A stretch of 64,000 nt of DNA from NCBI RefSeq assembly GCF_001278075.1, contig NZ_CP011340.1:6321501-6385500 (forward strand). The letters run 5' to 3'. The translations under genes were made by a program, and so were the position numbers. How positions within the stretch are numbered: position 1 is the first letter of the stretch; every line of letters begins with the position of its first letter. The notes under the pieces are model-generated. The model did not search any database, was not told the origin of the DNA, and saw only the letters and a list, made by a program, of their open reading frames with translations. Below are positions 27,332 to 39,278 of this stretch, in pieces. This DNA comes from Streptomyces pristinaespiralis (GTDB taxonomy: Bacteria > Actinomycetota > Actinomycetes > Streptomycetales > Streptomycetaceae).

Positions 27332-28933
27332 TCAACCGCGACGGAGGAGCCGGGAGGCGCCCGCCGCGACCGTGGTCGCGAGGATCCAGCCCAGCAGCAC
27401 CAGGACGGCCGCCGCCCATTGCCATCCGCCCTGGAGCCGCCAATGGCCGTCCTGGCCGAGATTGATCACCGGAATGAGCAGATCGAGGGCGTACAGCGCC
27501 GGGTTCCACTCGGGATGCTCGTCGGGCTTGATCGGCGGCGGGGCGACCTGGGCGAAGGCGATCGCGCCGGCCGCCCAGAGCACCGCCATCCACAGGGCGG
27601 CCCGGCCCGGCCGGTAGCCGTACGCCACCGTCAGGTCCTGGAGATAGCCCCACAGCTTCCCGGCCAGCGGCAAGGTCTCCCGGCGCCGGCGGTTCTTGGC
27701 CAGCAGCACCTCACGGGCGTCCGCGTCCTCGCCGCTGTTGCGCAGGACGGTCGCCAGCCGCTCGTACGGCTCCGGCGAGTACTCGGGGGTCGCCGAGGCG
27801 ACCCACTCCAGCCGCCGGGAGAGCGGGAACTCCTCGTACGGCACCAGGTTCTCGTAGACGAAGCCGCCCATCGCGAGCCCGCCCGGGCCGGGCCAGCTCG
27901 CCGCCAGGTCGATCAGCGTCACGACCTTCGCGCCGTTCAGCACGACCCGCCCCTCCTCGGGGCGCTCCGCGTTGAACCGCAGCTCGGGAGTGGCGATCCG
28001 GCGCAGGGACAGCTCCTCGCGCGGGCTCAGCACGAACCGCGCCCGCTGGAGGTCCACCGCGTCGCCGAACCGCCCGTCGTCGAGCCGGACGCCGCCGTGG
28101 CACTCGAAGGGCTGGAGCCGGGAGCCGCGCGCGGGGGTGCCGTAGGCGGCGATGCCGAACGGGGGAGTGGCGCCCTGGTTCCCCGTGGCCACGCTCACCC
28201 AGGCGCCCGTCATGTACAGCGTGCGCTCCACGCTGAGCTGGGGGGCGTTGAGCGCACGGCGCTCCGCCGCCGCCCGCAGCCGGCTGCCGCGCAGACTGAG
28301 CGAGACCCCCACCTTCGCGCCGCGCAGGCTGAACTCGCCGTAGGTCTCTATCAGTTCGGCCTGTAAGTCCTGGGCGACCGACATGCCGTCCGCGGTGATC
28401 GCCCGGCCCCGGCGGTCCGGCCGCACATGGATCTGGTTGATCAGCAGGTCCGTGCCGATCTGGGCGTCCGTGAGCCGGATGCCGTGCTCGACGCGACAGC
28501 GGGGCAGGTGCAGATCGCCCTCCGTGCGCAGCCTGGCCGCCTCGATCCGCGGGATCGCGCAGCCGACCATGCGCACGGTGGTGAAGTGCGCCTCCGGCAT
28601 CAGCAGCTCGTTCTCGAAGCGGCAGCCGTGCAGCTCCACGTACGGGGAGATGCTGCCGCCCGCCAGCTTGAGGGTGCCGGTGATCAGGACGCCGCGCAGT
28701 TTGAGCGCGCAGACCCGGCCCGGCCGCGCGGCGGGTCCGCTCAGCAGCAGGCGGGCCACGATCGACGCCCGGACGCTGCGCTCGGGACCCCAGGGCAGGG
28801 GGGAGAAGGGATCGTTCAGCAGGGGGTCGGTGTCACTGAGGTCGTACGTGCTTCCGTTTCTGAAGGCGTTCCACATGTGGAGCTCGGTCGGGGTCAGCCC
28901 GTCCGGCGGCCCGTCGTCCAGCGGCTCGGTCAC
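27332..28933 (-). CDS. Membrane protein with beta-helix-like repeats (usually labelled 'membrane-associated oxidoreductase')
   Basis: 533 residues. Residues ~75-340 show recurring ~20-residue units with regular hydrophobic spacing ([58 protein letters not shown]), as in pentapeptide or bactofilin-like right-handed beta-helices. After a helical segment (~375-430) come two or three membrane helices (~445-530). I see no nucleotide-binding or redox motif to justify 'oxidoreductase'. GTG start at 28933. It is divergent from hisD. Confidence 0.78.
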   Translation of the reverse strand: MTEPLDDGPPDGLTPTELHMWNAFRNGSTYDLSDTDPLLNDPFSPLPWGPERSVRASIVARLLLSGPAARPGRVCALKLRGVLITGTLKLAGGSISPYVELHGCRFENELLMPEAHFTTVRMVGCAIPRIEAARLRTEGDLHLPRCRVEHGIRLTDAQIGTDLLINQIHVRPDRRGRAITADGMSVAQDLQAELIETYGEFSLRGAKVGVSLSLRGSRLRAAAERRALNAPQLSVERTLYMTGAWVSVATGNQGATPPFGIAAYGTPARGSRLQPFECHGGVRLDDGRFGDAVDLQRARFVLSPREELSLRRIATPELRFNAERPEEGRVVLNGAKVVTLIDLAASWPGPGGLAMGGFVYENLVPYEEFPLSRRLEWVASATPEYSPEPYERLATVLRNSGEDADAREVLLAKNRRRRETLPLAGKLWGYLQDLTVAYGYRPGRAALWMAVLWAAGAIAFAQVAPPPIKPDEHPEWNPALYALDLLIPVINLGQDGHWRLQGGWQWAAAVLVLLGWILATTVAAGASRLLRRG

Positions 28934-29024
28934 TGCCGCTCCTCCGCTTCGTTGGCTCGTACAGCTGTTCTTCCCTCTGAGTGACGGCCTGAACGCTAGT
29001 GGTGATGGTCAACTTGTGGGGTTC

Positions 29025-29041
29025 GTATCAGCCACTGATAC
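29025..29041. promoter_or_regulatory. Inverted repeat upstream of hisD, candidate operator
   Basis: GTATCAG-CCA-CTGATAC is a perfect 7-bp inverted repeat with a 3-bp spacer, 41 bp upstream of the hisD start, in the 148-bp gap shared with the divergent beta-helix gene. Size and position suit a repressor site for the his operon. The regulator is unknown. Confidence 0.35.
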
Positions 29042-29081
29042 GGGAATCGACCGTGGCAACCGGTCTGAGAGAATTGACCCC

Positions 29082-31548
<2,467 letters not shown>

Positions 31549-31549
<1 letters not shown>

Positions 31550-32145
31550 TGAGCGGCCGCGTAGGACGGGTCGAGCGCACCACCAAGGAGACCTCGGTCG
31601 TCGTCGAGATCAACCTCGACGGCACCGGCAAGGTCGACGTCGCCACCGGCGTCGGCTTCTACGACCACATGCTCGACCAGCTCGGCCGGCACGGTCTGTT
31701 CGACCTCACCGTCAAGACCGACGGCGACCTGCACATCGACACGCACCACACCATCGAGGACACCGCCCTCGCGCTGGGCGCCGCCTTCAAGCAGGCCCTC
31801 GGCGACAAGGTCGGCATCTACCGCTTCGGCAACTGCACCGTGCCGCTGGACGAGTCGCTCGCCCAGGTCACCGTGGACCTGTCGGGCCGCCCGTACCTGG
31901 TGCACACCGAGCCCGAGAACATGGCGCCGATGATCGGCACGTACGACACGACGATGACCCGCCACATCTTCGAGTCCTTCGTCGCGCAGGCGCAGATCGC
32001 GCTGCACATCCACGTCCCGTACGGCCGCAACGCCCACCACATCGTGGAGTGCCAGTTCAAGGCGCTCGCCCGTGCCCTGCGGTACGCCTCGGAGCGCGAC
32101 CCCCGGGCGGCCGGCATCCTTCCCTCGACGAAGGGCGCCCTGTGA
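31549..32145 (+). CDS. hisB: Imidazoleglycerol-phosphate dehydratase
   Basis: Manganese enzyme converting imidazole-glycerol phosphate to imidazole-acetol phosphate. The 198 residues contain the metal-binding blocks [34 protein letters not shown] and [15 protein letters not shown]. It is the monofunctional actinobacterial form, with no histidinol-phosphatase domain. It overlaps hisC by one base; its stop overlaps the next GTG by 4 bp. Confidence 0.97.
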
Positions 32146-32309
32146 CCGGCCTCTCGACCATTCTCATCGTCGTCGGGCTGTTCCTCGCCGGCGGTGCGTA
32201 CTCGTTCTCCAAGCAGGAGATGCCCAAGGGCACCGTCGTACTGCTCGCCGGAGCGTCCGCGATGTGCCTGATCGCGGGTGTCATGCGGATTCAGGGGATC
32301 TGGGAATGA
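32142..32309 (+). CDS. Small two-helix membrane protein inside the his operon
   Basis: 55 residues with two membrane helices, [19 protein letters not shown] and [19 protein letters not shown], joined by a short basic loop (SKQEMPK). GTG start overlapping the hisB stop by 4 bp; stop overlapping the hisH ATG by 4 bp. The coupling on both sides shows it is a translated member of the operon rather than spacer. No function is known, and it lacks any histidine-pathway motif. Confidence 0.85.
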   Translation: MTGLSTILIVVGLFLAGGAYSFSKQEMPKGTVVLLAGASAMCLIAGVMRIQGIWE

Positions 32310-32956
32310 CCACAGCGACGCCACAGAAGAAGGTCGTCGTCTTCGACTACGGGTTCGGCAACGTCCGCTCCGCGGAGCGCGCGCTCGCCCGGGTCGGGGC
32401 CGACGTCGAGATCACCCGCGACTACGACAGGGCGATGAACGCCGACGGACTGCTCGTCCCCGGCGTCGGCGCCTTCTCCGCCTGCATGGACGGCCTGAGG
32501 CAGGCCCGTGGAGAGTGGATCATCGACCGGCGGCTCTCCGGCGGACGTCCCGTCATGGGCATCTGCGTCGGTATGCAGATCCTGTTCGCCCGCGGGATCG
32601 AGCACGGCGTGGAGACCGAGGGCCTCGACGAGTGGCCCGGCACCGTCGGCCCGCTGAAGGCCCCGGTCGTGCCCCACATGGGCTGGAACACCGTCGAGGC
32701 GCCCGCCGGCAGCGAGCTCTTCGCCGGCGTGGACGACGACGCCCGCTTCTACTTCGTGCACTCCTACGCGGTGCGCGAATGGGAGCTCGAGGTCACCAAC
32801 CCGGCCATGCGCGCGCCCCAGGTCACCTGGGCCACGCACGGCGAGCCCTTCGTCGCCGCCGTCGAGAACGGCGCCCTGTGGGCCACCCAGTTCCACCCCG
32901 AGAAGTCCGGCGACGCCGGCGCCCAGCTGCTGACCAACTGGATCGAGACCCTCTGA
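32306..32956 (+). CDS. hisH: Imidazole glycerol phosphate synthase, glutaminase subunit
   Basis: Class I glutamine amidotransferase that feeds ammonia to HisF. The 216 residues show the oxyanion and nucleophile region [13 protein letters not shown] (catalytic Cys) and the His-Glu pair in [15 protein letters not shown] overlaps the stop of the small membrane gene by 4 bp. Its partner hisF lies three genes downstream. Confidence 0.97.
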   Translation: MTTATPQKKVVVFDYGFGNVRSAERALARVGADVEITRDYDRAMNADGLLVPGVGAFSACMDGLRQARGEWIIDRRLSGGRPVMGICVGMQILFARGIEHGVETEGLDEWPGTVGPLKAPVVPHMGWNTVEAPAGSELFAGVDDDARFYFVHSYAVREWELEVTNPAMRAPQVTWATHGEPFVAAVENGALWATQFHPEKSGDAGAQLLTNWIETL

Positions 32957-33681
32957 TGCCGAAGCTTGAACTCCTTCCCGCAGTCGACGTCCGCGACGGC
33001 CAGGCCGTCCGTCTCGTCCATGGCGAGTCCGGCACCGAGACGTCGTACGGCTCCCCCCTCGAGGCGGCCCTCACCTGGCAGCGCGCCGGCGCCGAGTGGC
33101 TCCACCTCGTCGACCTCGACGCCGCCTTCGGCACCGGCGACAACCGGGCGCTGATCGCCGAGGTCGCCGGAGCCATGGACATCAAGGTCGAGCTGTCCGG
33201 CGGCATCCGCGACGACGCCTCCCTCGAGGCCGCTCTCGCCACCGGCTGCCGTCGTGTCAACCTGGGCACCGCGGCACTGGAGACCCCCGAGTGGGTCGCC
33301 AAGGTCATCGCCGAGCACGGCGACAAGATCGCCGTCGGTCTGGACGTCCGCGGCACGACACTGCGCGGCCGTGGCTGGACCCGCGACGGCGGCGACCTCT
33401 ACGAGACCCTCGCCCGGCTCGACTCCGAGGGCTGTGCCCGTTACGTCGTCACCGACATCGCCAAGGACGGCACCCTCCAGGGCCCCAACCTGGAGCTGCT
33501 GAAGAATGTCTGCGCGGCGACCGACAAGCCGGTCGTCGCCTCCGGCGGCGTCTCCTCGCTCGACGACCTGCGCGCCATCGCGTCGCTGGTCCCCGAGGGC
33601 GTCGAGGGCGCCATCGTCGGCAAGGCGCTGTACGCCAAGGCCTTCACCCTGGAAGAGGCCCTCGCGGCGGTGTCCGCATGA
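32956..33681 (+). CDS. priA: PriA: bifunctional HisA / TrpF phosphoribosyl isomerase
   Basis: A (beta-alpha)8-barrel isomerase. 241 residues with [15 protein letters not shown] at the N-terminus, the first catalytic Asp in [14 protein letters not shown], and the second catalytic Asp in [14 protein letters not shown]. In actinobacteria this protein replaces both HisA and TrpF. No separate trpF is seen among the trp genes of this window, consistent with a dual role, though the rest of the genome is not visible. The ATG overlaps the hisH stop by one base. Confidence 0.94.
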   Translation: MPKLELLPAVDVRDGQAVRLVHGESGTETSYGSPLEAALTWQRAGAEWLHLVDLDAAFGTGDNRALIAEVAGAMDIKVELSGGIRDDASLEAALATGCRRVNLGTAALETPEWVAKVIAEHGDKIAVGLDVRGTTLRGRGWTRDGGDLYETLARLDSEGCARYVVTDIAKDGTLQGPNLELLKNVCAATDKPVVASGGVSSLDDLRAIASLVPEGVEGAIVGKALYAKAFTLEEALAAVSA

Positions 33682-34112
33682 CCGCAGGCCCCCCTTCCGG
33701 TTCCGGCCCGGTGCGCCGGGTCGGCTCCGGCGGCCCCTGGGAGGAGGCCTTCGGCTACTCCCGTGCCGTCGAACTGCCCAACGGCCTGGTCCTGGTCTCC
33801 GGCTGCACGTCGGTCGTCGGCGGCCAGATCGCCGCAGGGAGCCCGTACGAGCAGACGGTCACCGCGTTCGGCGTGGCGATCGACGCGCTGAAGCAGCTCG
33901 GGCTCGGCGCGGGTGACGTCGTACGCACCCGGATGTACATCACGCACGCCCGCGACGTCGAGGACGTCGGGCGAGCCCACAAGGAGATCTTCGGCGACGT
34001 CCGGCCGGCCGCGTCGATGCTCGTGGTCTCCGGCTTCGTCGACCCCTCGCTGGTCGTCGAGGTCGAGGTCGAGGCGTACCGGCCGACCGGAACCGATGGA
34101 GGTGCCGCATGA
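33678..34112 (+). CDS. RidA/YjgF-family protein in the his operon
   Basis: 144 residues of the RidA (enamine/imine deaminase) fold: [21 protein letters not shown] at the start, a conserved Arg in [13 protein letters not shown], and the C-terminal region [11 protein letters not shown]. The C-terminal Glu of classical RidA is present. RidA proteins destroy reactive 2-aminoacrylate and related imines formed by PLP enzymes. It is locked between priA and hisF by 4-bp overlaps on both sides. Confidence 0.88.
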   Translation: MTAGPPSGSGPVRRVGSGGPWEEAFGYSRAVELPNGLVLVSGCTSVVGGQIAAGSPYEQTVTAFGVAIDALKQLGLGAGDVVRTRMYITHARDVEDVGRAHKEIFGDVRPAASMLVVSGFVDPSLVVEVEVEAYRPTGTDGGAA

Positions 34113-34864
34113 CCCTCGCGGTACGGGTGATCCCCTGCCTGGACGTCGACAACGGCCGGGTGGTCAAGGGCGTCAACTTCCAGAACCTGCGCGACGCGGG
34201 CGACCCCGTCGAGATGGCGAAGCTGTACGACGCCGAAGGCGCCGACGAGCTGACCTTCCTCGACATCACCGCCTCCTCCGGCAACCGGGAGACCACCTAC
34301 GACGTGGTGCGCCGCACCGCGGAGCAGGTGTTCATCCCGCTCACCGTCGGTGGCGGCGTGCGCAGCGCCGAGGACGTCGACAGGCTGCTGAGGGCCGGCG
34401 CGGACAAGGTCGGCGTCAACACCGCGGCGATCGCGCGGCCCGAGCTGATCCGCGAGATCGCCGAGCGGTTCGGCCGCCAGGTGCTGGTGCTCTCCGTCGA
34501 CGCCCGGCGCACCGCGGACGGCACGTTCGAGGTGACGACGCACGGCGGCCGCAAGGGCACCGGCATCGACGCCGTCGAATGGGCGCACCGCGCGGCCGAG
34601 TTGGGCGCGGGCGAGATCCTGCTCAACTCCATGGACGCCGACGGCACCAAGGACGGCTACGACACCGAGATGATCGCCGCCGTGCGCAAGCACGTCACGG
34701 TCCCGGTGATCGCCTCCGGCGGTGCGGGCCGGCTCGCCCACTTCCCGCCGGCGATCGACGCGGGCGCGGACGCGGTGCTCGCCGCCTCCGTGTTCCACTT
34801 CGGCGACCTGCGGATCTCGCAGGTGAAGGACACGCTGCGGGAGGCGGGCCACCCGGTCCGCTGA
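34109..34864 (+). CDS. hisF: Imidazole glycerol phosphate synthase, cyclase subunit
   Basis: The (beta-alpha)8 cyclase subunit that with HisH makes imidazole-glycerol phosphate and AICAR. The 251 residues contain [19 protein letters not shown] (catalytic Asp), LTVGGGVRS, and the second catalytic Asp in [13 protein letters not shown]. Last gene of the his operon; a terminator follows. Confidence 0.98.
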   Translation: MTLAVRVIPCLDVDNGRVVKGVNFQNLRDAGDPVEMAKLYDAEGADELTFLDITASSGNRETTYDVVRRTAEQVFIPLTVGGGVRSAEDVDRLLRAGADKVGVNTAAIARPELIREIAERFGRQVLVLSVDARRTADGTFEVTTHGGRKGTGIDAVEWAHRAAELGAGEILLNSMDADGTKDGYDTEMIAAVRKHVTVPVIASGGAGRLAHFPPAIDAGADAVLAASVFHFGDLRISQVKDTLREAGHPVR

Positions 34865-34875
34865 GGCGCTGCCCG

Positions 34876-34913
34876 AAGGGGCCGGCAAGGACTTCGCGTC
34901 CTGCCGGCCCCTT
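34876..34913 (+). terminator. Terminator of the his operon
   Basis: AAGGGGCCGGCA pairs with TGCCGGCCCCTT and the stem continues through GGAC/GTCC around a TTCGC loop, with a single-base bulge (34876-34892 with 34898-34913). It starts 12 bp after the hisF stop. Confidence 0.85.
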
Positions 34914-35125
34914 CCGCTGTGTGCGGGGGCCGGGTGGGCGGCCCCCGAGGTGCGGACGCCGGTCCGCGAGGAGACCGGTGAACTTGCCGATGCCGTACCG
35001 GGGTCCGGGCCCCGACGGTGGTACCGCCATCAACACGGCGGTACGCGACCGGCACGGCGGACTCCTGGCGACGACGGGTCAGGTCCTGCGGCGCGTAACC
35101 GCCTCGACCCGAGAGGACCCTCCTC

Positions 35126-36025
35126 GTGCACCTCACCCCCACGAGCCGCTCCCGCCGCCGTTCCCTGCTGGGCGCGGCCGCCGCCGCGGCGGCAGCCCTG
35201 TGCGCCACCCTCCTGCCCGGCACGCAGGCCCAGGCGGCCGACAACCCGTACGAGCGCGGTCCCGCTCCGACCGTCGCCTCCATCGAGGCCCTGCGCGGCC
35301 CGTACTCGGTCTCCGAGACGTCCGTCTCCTCGCTGGCGGTCTCGGGCTTCGGCGGCGGCACCATCTACTACCCCACGTCCACCTCGGACGGCACGTTCGG
35401 AGCCATCGCCATCTCGCCCGGCTTCACCGCCTACGAGTCGTCCATCGCGTGGCTCGGCCCCCGGCTCGCCTCCCAGGGCTTCGTGGTCTTCACCATCGAC
35501 ACCAACACCGTCTACGACCAGCCCGACAGCCGGGGCGACCAACTCCTCGCCGCGCTGGACTACCTGACCCAGCGCAGCACGGTCCGCGGCCGCATCGACA
35601 GCACCCGGCTCGGGGTCATGGGCCACTCCATGGGCGGCGGCGGCACGCTCGAGGCCGCCAAGACCCGTCCCTCGCTGCAGGCGGCGATCCCGCTGACCGG
35701 CTGGAACCTGGACAAGACCTGGCCCGAACTGCGCACGCCCACCCTGGTGGTCGGCGCCGACGGCGACACGGTCGCCTCGGTCTCCTCGCACTCGGAGCCG
35801 TTCTACGAGTCGCTGCCCGCGTCGCTCGACAAGGCGTACCTGGAGCTCAACAACGCCAACCACTTCACGCCGAACAGCAGCAACACCACGATCGCGAAGT
35901 ACAGCATTTCGTGGCTGAAGCGGTTCATCGACAACGACACCCGGTACGAGCAGTTCCTCTGCCCGCTGCCGCGGCCCAGCCTGACCATCGAGGAGTACCG
36001 GGGCAACTGCCCGCACACCTCCTGA
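35126..36025 (+). CDS. Secreted cutinase-like polyester hydrolase (PET-hydrolase family, type I-like)
   Basis: 299 residues. A basic N-terminus ([10 protein letters not shown]) and a hydrophobic alanine run form a signal peptide to about residue 38. The mature protein begins near [10 protein letters not shown], as in actinobacterial cutinases. The triad is S168 (GHSMGGGG), D214 ([10 protein letters not shown]) and H246 (NANHFTPN). Oxyanion region [12 protein letters not shown]-terminal Cys pair (FLCPLP and GNCPHTS) suggests a disulfide. These features match cutinases such as LCC and TfCut2, with His before the nucleophile and Phe after the catalytic His. It should cut ester bonds in cutin-like polymers; activity on PET is only inferred. 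GTG start at 35126, after GAGAGGACC. Confidence 0.92.
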   Translation: MHLTPTSRSRRRSLLGAAAAAAAALCATLLPGTQAQAADNPYERGPAPTVASIEALRGPYSVSETSVSSLAVSGFGGGTIYYPTSTSDGTFGAIAISPGFTAYESSIAWLGPRLASQGFVVFTIDTNTVYDQPDSRGDQLLAALDYLTQRSTVRGRIDSTRLGVMGHSMGGGGTLEAAKTRPSLQAAIPLTGWNLDKTWPELRTPTLVVGADGDTVASVSSHSEPFYESLPASLDKAYLELNNANHFTPNSSNTTIAKYSISWLKRFIDNDTRYEQFLCPLPRPSLTIEEYRGNCPHTS

Positions 36026-36074
36026 CCCAGCGGGAGCGGCTCCCCATCCGGAGCGGCTCCACCCGGACGACGTG

Positions 36075-36110
36075 ACGTTGCCGGTGGCGGACGACCGCCA
36101 CCGGCAACGT
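36075..36110 (+). terminator. Terminator after the cutinase gene
   Basis: A perfect 16-bp stem (36075-36090 with 36095-36110) with an ACGA loop, 50 bp after the stop codon. Confidence 0.88.
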
Positions 36111-36130
36111 GCTGTGCGGGCGCGGCGGCG

Positions 36131-36220
36131 GTGCGTTCGGTGCGGGCGGTGCCGGCCGTGCAAGGGGTGCAAGCGGTGCAAGCGGTGCAAGTGGTGCGGG
36201 CGGTGGGCGCTGTGCGGGCG
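36131..36220 (+). repeat. Ten-unit 9-bp tandem repeat (GTGCRRGCG-like)
   Basis: Ten consecutive nonamers all start with GTG: GTGCGTTCG, GTGCGGGCG, GTGCCGGCC, GTGCAAGGG, GTGCAAGCG (twice), GTGCAAGTG, GTGCGGGCG, GTGGGCGCT, GTGCGGGCG. Read in the frame of the downstream regulator they encode a V-x-A-like tripeptide repeat. No spacers are present, so this is not a CRISPR. Confidence 0.9.
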
Positions 36221-36331
36221 CACAGCACGGAGCGGTTCACGGTGGGAGCCCGCCCAGCACGGCGGGCCAGGGCCGCGAAGCGCGGACCGGACCCTTCCGG
36301 ACCGGAGTTACGCAAGAGTAAGTTGCCGGGC

Positions 36332-39121
36332 GTGAATCCATCGACGACCGTGCACAGTCCCCTTCGGCTGTACGGCCGAAGCGGTGAACTCGCCCTCCTC
36401 GACGAGCTGTCGGCCCGCCTGCGCGACGGCTGCGGCAGCACCCTCGTGATCACCGGGCCGCCCGGCCTCGGCCGCAGCGCACTCGCGCGGCACGCCGTCG
36501 GCAACCAGCGCGAGGGGACGGTGCTCCACACACGCGCCGCCCCCGCCGAAGCCCTGCTGCCGTACAGCGGACTCCACGCCCTGCTCTGCTCGGCGCCCGG
36601 CCCCCTGCCCGGACCGGCCGACGACGTGACCCGCCCGGGGACAGCGCCCACCGCGCTGCTGGAACTGCTCAGGACCCTCGGGGCCGAGAGCCCGCTGCTG
36701 CTCTGCGTCGACGACGCCCATGCCTGGGACCGGGACTCGCGCATCGCGCTCGGCTTCGCCGCCCGCCGCCTCGCCCCGCGCGACCGCGCCGCCGTGCTGC
36801 TCACCGCGACCGACGACCCGGGCGGCCAGGACGCCTTCACCGGACTGCCGCGGCTGCGCCTCGGACCGCTCGACGACGCGGCCGCCGGCGAACTGATCGA
36901 CCGGCTGACACAAGGCCGGGCCGACCCGCTCGTACGGGACGAGCTGCGCCGGGAGGCGGCGGGCAACCCGGGACTGCTGACCGCGCTCGCCGCGCGGCTC
37001 ACGCCCGACCAGCTCGCCGGCCACGCGCCGCTGCCGCACCCCCTCCCCGGCGCGGAGCGCGTCCTTTCCGCGTACGCCGCCCGCGCCGAGGCACTCCCGG
37101 CGGACACCCGGCTCCTGCTGCTCCTCGCCGCGGCGGCAGAGGAACACGAACCGGAAGGCGCCGGCGCCGACGCGGCCCTGCTGATGCGCGCGGCCCGGCT
37201 GGCCGGCGTCGACGCCGACCGGCTGCTGCCCGGCCCGCGCGCGGGTGCGCTCCACAGCGACGGCCCGCGGGTCCGCTTCGCCCATCCGCTGCTGCGCACC
37301 GCCGTACTGCGCGGCGCGCCGCTGCCACGCAGGCGTGCCGCGCACCGGCTGCTGGCCGCCGCCCTCGACGGGCCGCACCTCACCCTGCCGCGACTGGTCC
37401 AACGGGCCTGCGCGGCAGGCGGATACGACCCGTTCCTCGCCGACGCGCTCGCCGGGGCGGCCATCGCCCCCCGGCCGCACACCGACCGCGCCACCGCCCT
37501 CGCGCGCGCCGCGGAACTCACGGCCGACGAGACCCTGCGCGGCCTACGGTTCTCCGCCGCAGCCGAGCACGCCTGGCTGGACGGGGAGCCCGGCCGGGCC
37601 CGCGCGCTGCTGGCCAGGGTCCGCGCCGTACCGGTGTCCGGCCCGGCCCACCACGTTCGCGGACTGATCGCCCTGTGCGACGGCCCCGTGGCCGACGCCC
37701 GCGAGTCGCTGCTCGCCGCCGCCGCGCTCCTGGCCGACGACGCCGACCGCGCGAGTGCCGCCCTGCTCGCCGCCGCGGACGCCGCCTGGGCCATGGGCGA
37801 CCCGCACGGATACGCGGACGCGCTCGCCCGGGTCCCGGCGGCGGTGGCGGACGTGCCGGGCCCGGGCCCTTCCCCGCGCTCGGCCACGGCTTCCCGCGCC
37901 GGGGGGAGCGGGCCGGACGGCCGGGAGACGCTCGGCAGGTATGTCGCGGGCATGCGGGCCGTGTTCGCGGGACGGACCGCTGCCGGCCACGCGCTGCTGC
38001 GGGAATGCGTCGAGGCGTCAGGACGCGCCGGAGACCCGGACGTACTGCTGCGGTCGGCCGCCGCCGCGCTCGTCGTCGGCGATGTGGACGCCGCCTGCCG
38101 GGCGGGCGCCAGGGCGCTGGCCGCCGTACGGGTCCACGGGCCCCGGGTGCTGCTGCCCCCGGCACTGGAACGCCTCGCGTACGCCGAACTGCGCGCGGGC
38201 CGGCACGCACGGGCCAGGGTGCACGCCCTCGAGGGACTGCGCGCCGCCCGCGGGCTCGGCCGGCGCAACAGCGCCGCCCATCTGCACGCCGTACTCGCCC
38301 TGACCGCGTCCCTGGAAGGCGACGCGGACGCCTGCGCCGAGCACGCCGGCGCCGCCGGTGCCACCGCCGCGGCGCACGGACTGGCGCAGGCAGCCAGCCT
38401 CGCGGTGTGGGCGGTGGCACGGACGGACCTGGCGGCGGGCCGGTGCGCGGAGGCCGCCGCGCGGCTGCGGCCCCTCGTCGTACCGGGCCCCAGGCGCGGC
38501 CACTTCGCGGTCATGATGCTCGCCGTGCCGTGCTTCGTGGAGGCGACCGTCCTCGCGGGCCGCACGGACGGAACGGCGGTCGCGGTGGAGGAGTTCGCGG
38601 CGTGGGCGGCGAGCACCGCCGACCCGCTCGCGCCCGCACAGCTCGCCCGCTGCCGGGCGCTCGTCGCCCCGCCGGAGGAGGCCGCCGCCCGCTACGAGGA
38701 GGCGCTCGCCCACCACGAGCGGGCCGGCGGCGACTTCGAGCGGGCCCGCACCCTGCTGCTGTACGGGCAGTGGCTGCGCCGCCGGCGCAGGACGCGCGAG
38801 GCCCGCGGTCCGCTGCGGGACGCGCTCGTCGCGTTCGAGCGGTGCGGGGCGCGCGGCTGGGCCGACCGGGCCGGGGGCGAGCTGCGGGCCGCCGGCGAGG
38901 CGGTGGCCGGCGACGCGGGGAGCGGCCCGCTGGACCGGCTCACGCCGCAGCAGCGGCGCATCGCCCACCATGTCGCGGAGGGCTCGACCAACCGGGAGGT
39001 GGCACTGCGGCTGTCGGTCAGCACGCGGACCGTCGATCACCATCTGCGGAACGTGTTCGCGCTGCTCGGAGTACGTTCGAGGACCGAACTGGCACGTCTG
39101 CTGGAGCGCTCCGGCGCCTGA
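36332..39121 (+). CDS. Large LuxR-family (LAL-type) transcriptional regulator
   Basis: 929 residues. The N-terminal AAA/STAND ATPase domain has a Walker A-like GPPGLGRSAL, in which Arg replaces the usual Lys, and Walker B LLLCVDDAHAWD. A long helical TPR-like middle (residues ~400-840) follows. A C-terminal LuxR helix-turn-helix (RIAHHVAEGSTNREVALRLS then TRTVDHHLRNVFALLGV) binds DNA. LAL regulators often control sugar use or secondary metabolism; the targets here are unknown. The GTG at 36332 gives the family's usual N-terminus (RLYGRSGELALLDEL shortly after), but an upstream start at 36131 would include the nonamer repeats. Confidence 0.9.
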   Translation: MNPSTTVHSPLRLYGRSGELALLDELSARLRDGCGSTLVITGPPGLGRSALARHAVGNQREGTVLHTRAAPAEALLPYSGLHALLCSAPGPLPGPADDVTRPGTAPTALLELLRTLGAESPLLLCVDDAHAWDRDSRIALGFAARRLAPRDRAAVLLTATDDPGGQDAFTGLPRLRLGPLDDAAAGELIDRLTQGRADPLVRDELRREAAGNPGLLTALAARLTPDQLAGHAPLPHPLPGAERVLSAYAARAEALPADTRLLLLLAAAAEEHEPEGAGADAALLMRAARLAGVDADRLLPGPRAGALHSDGPRVRFAHPLLRTAVLRGAPLPRRRAAHRLLAAALDGPHLTLPRLVQRACAAGGYDPFLADALAGAAIAPRPHTDRATALARAAELTADETLRGLRFSAAAEHAWLDGEPGRARALLARVRAVPVSGPAHHVRGLIALCDGPVADARESLLAAAALLADDADRASAALLAAADAAWAMGDPHGYADALARVPAAVADVPGPGPSPRSATASRAGGSGPDGRETLGRYVAGMRAVFAGRTAAGHALLRECVEASGRAGDPDVLLRSAAAALVVGDVDAACRAGARALAAVRVHGPRVLLPPALERLAYAELRAGRHARARVHALEGLRAARGLGRRNSAAHLHAVLALTASLEGDADACAEHAGAAGATAAAHGLAQAASLAVWAVARTDLAAGRCAEAAARLRPLVVPGPRRGHFAVMMLAVPCFVEATVLAGRTDGTAVAVEEFAAWAASTADPLAPAQLARCRALVAPPEEAAARYEEALAHHERAGGDFERARTLLLYGQWLRRRRRTREARGPLRDALVAFERCGARGWADRAGGELRAAGEAVAGDAGSGPLDRLTPQQRRIAHHVAEGSTNREVALRLSVSTRTVDHHLRNVFALLGVRSRTELARLLERSGA

Positions 39122-39278
39122 GCCCGGTGCCCGCGTTGCTGGACCGTGATGAGAACAATGCCGCAAACCCCTGGGTACCGACTGGGCGGTATGCCATTCT
39201 GCGAGCGTCAGGTAGATCCGGTGCGGTCGTATCTCACGCCGCGCGCCGGAGCGAGCCGACTCCTGGTGGAGGCCGTCC

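Larger units (their letters stand above)
36026..36331. other. Intergenic region with terminator and 9-bp tandem repeats
   Basis: 306 bp between the cutinase and LAL regulator genes. It holds a perfect hairpin (36075-36110), a ten-unit 9-bp tandem array (36131-36220) and a further 110 bp with no clear ribosome-binding site. The frame of the regulator stays open back to 36131, so the array might be translated as an N-terminal extension. Confidence 0.6.

Noticed and set aside
27332..28933. Oxidoreductase function for the beta-helix membrane protein
   Set aside because: No cofactor-binding or catalytic motif is visible; the label appears to be inherited annotation.
36131..36220. CRISPR array
   Set aside because: The nonamers abut directly without spacers and are too short. 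No cas gene is present. The array after lgt also lacks unique spacers.
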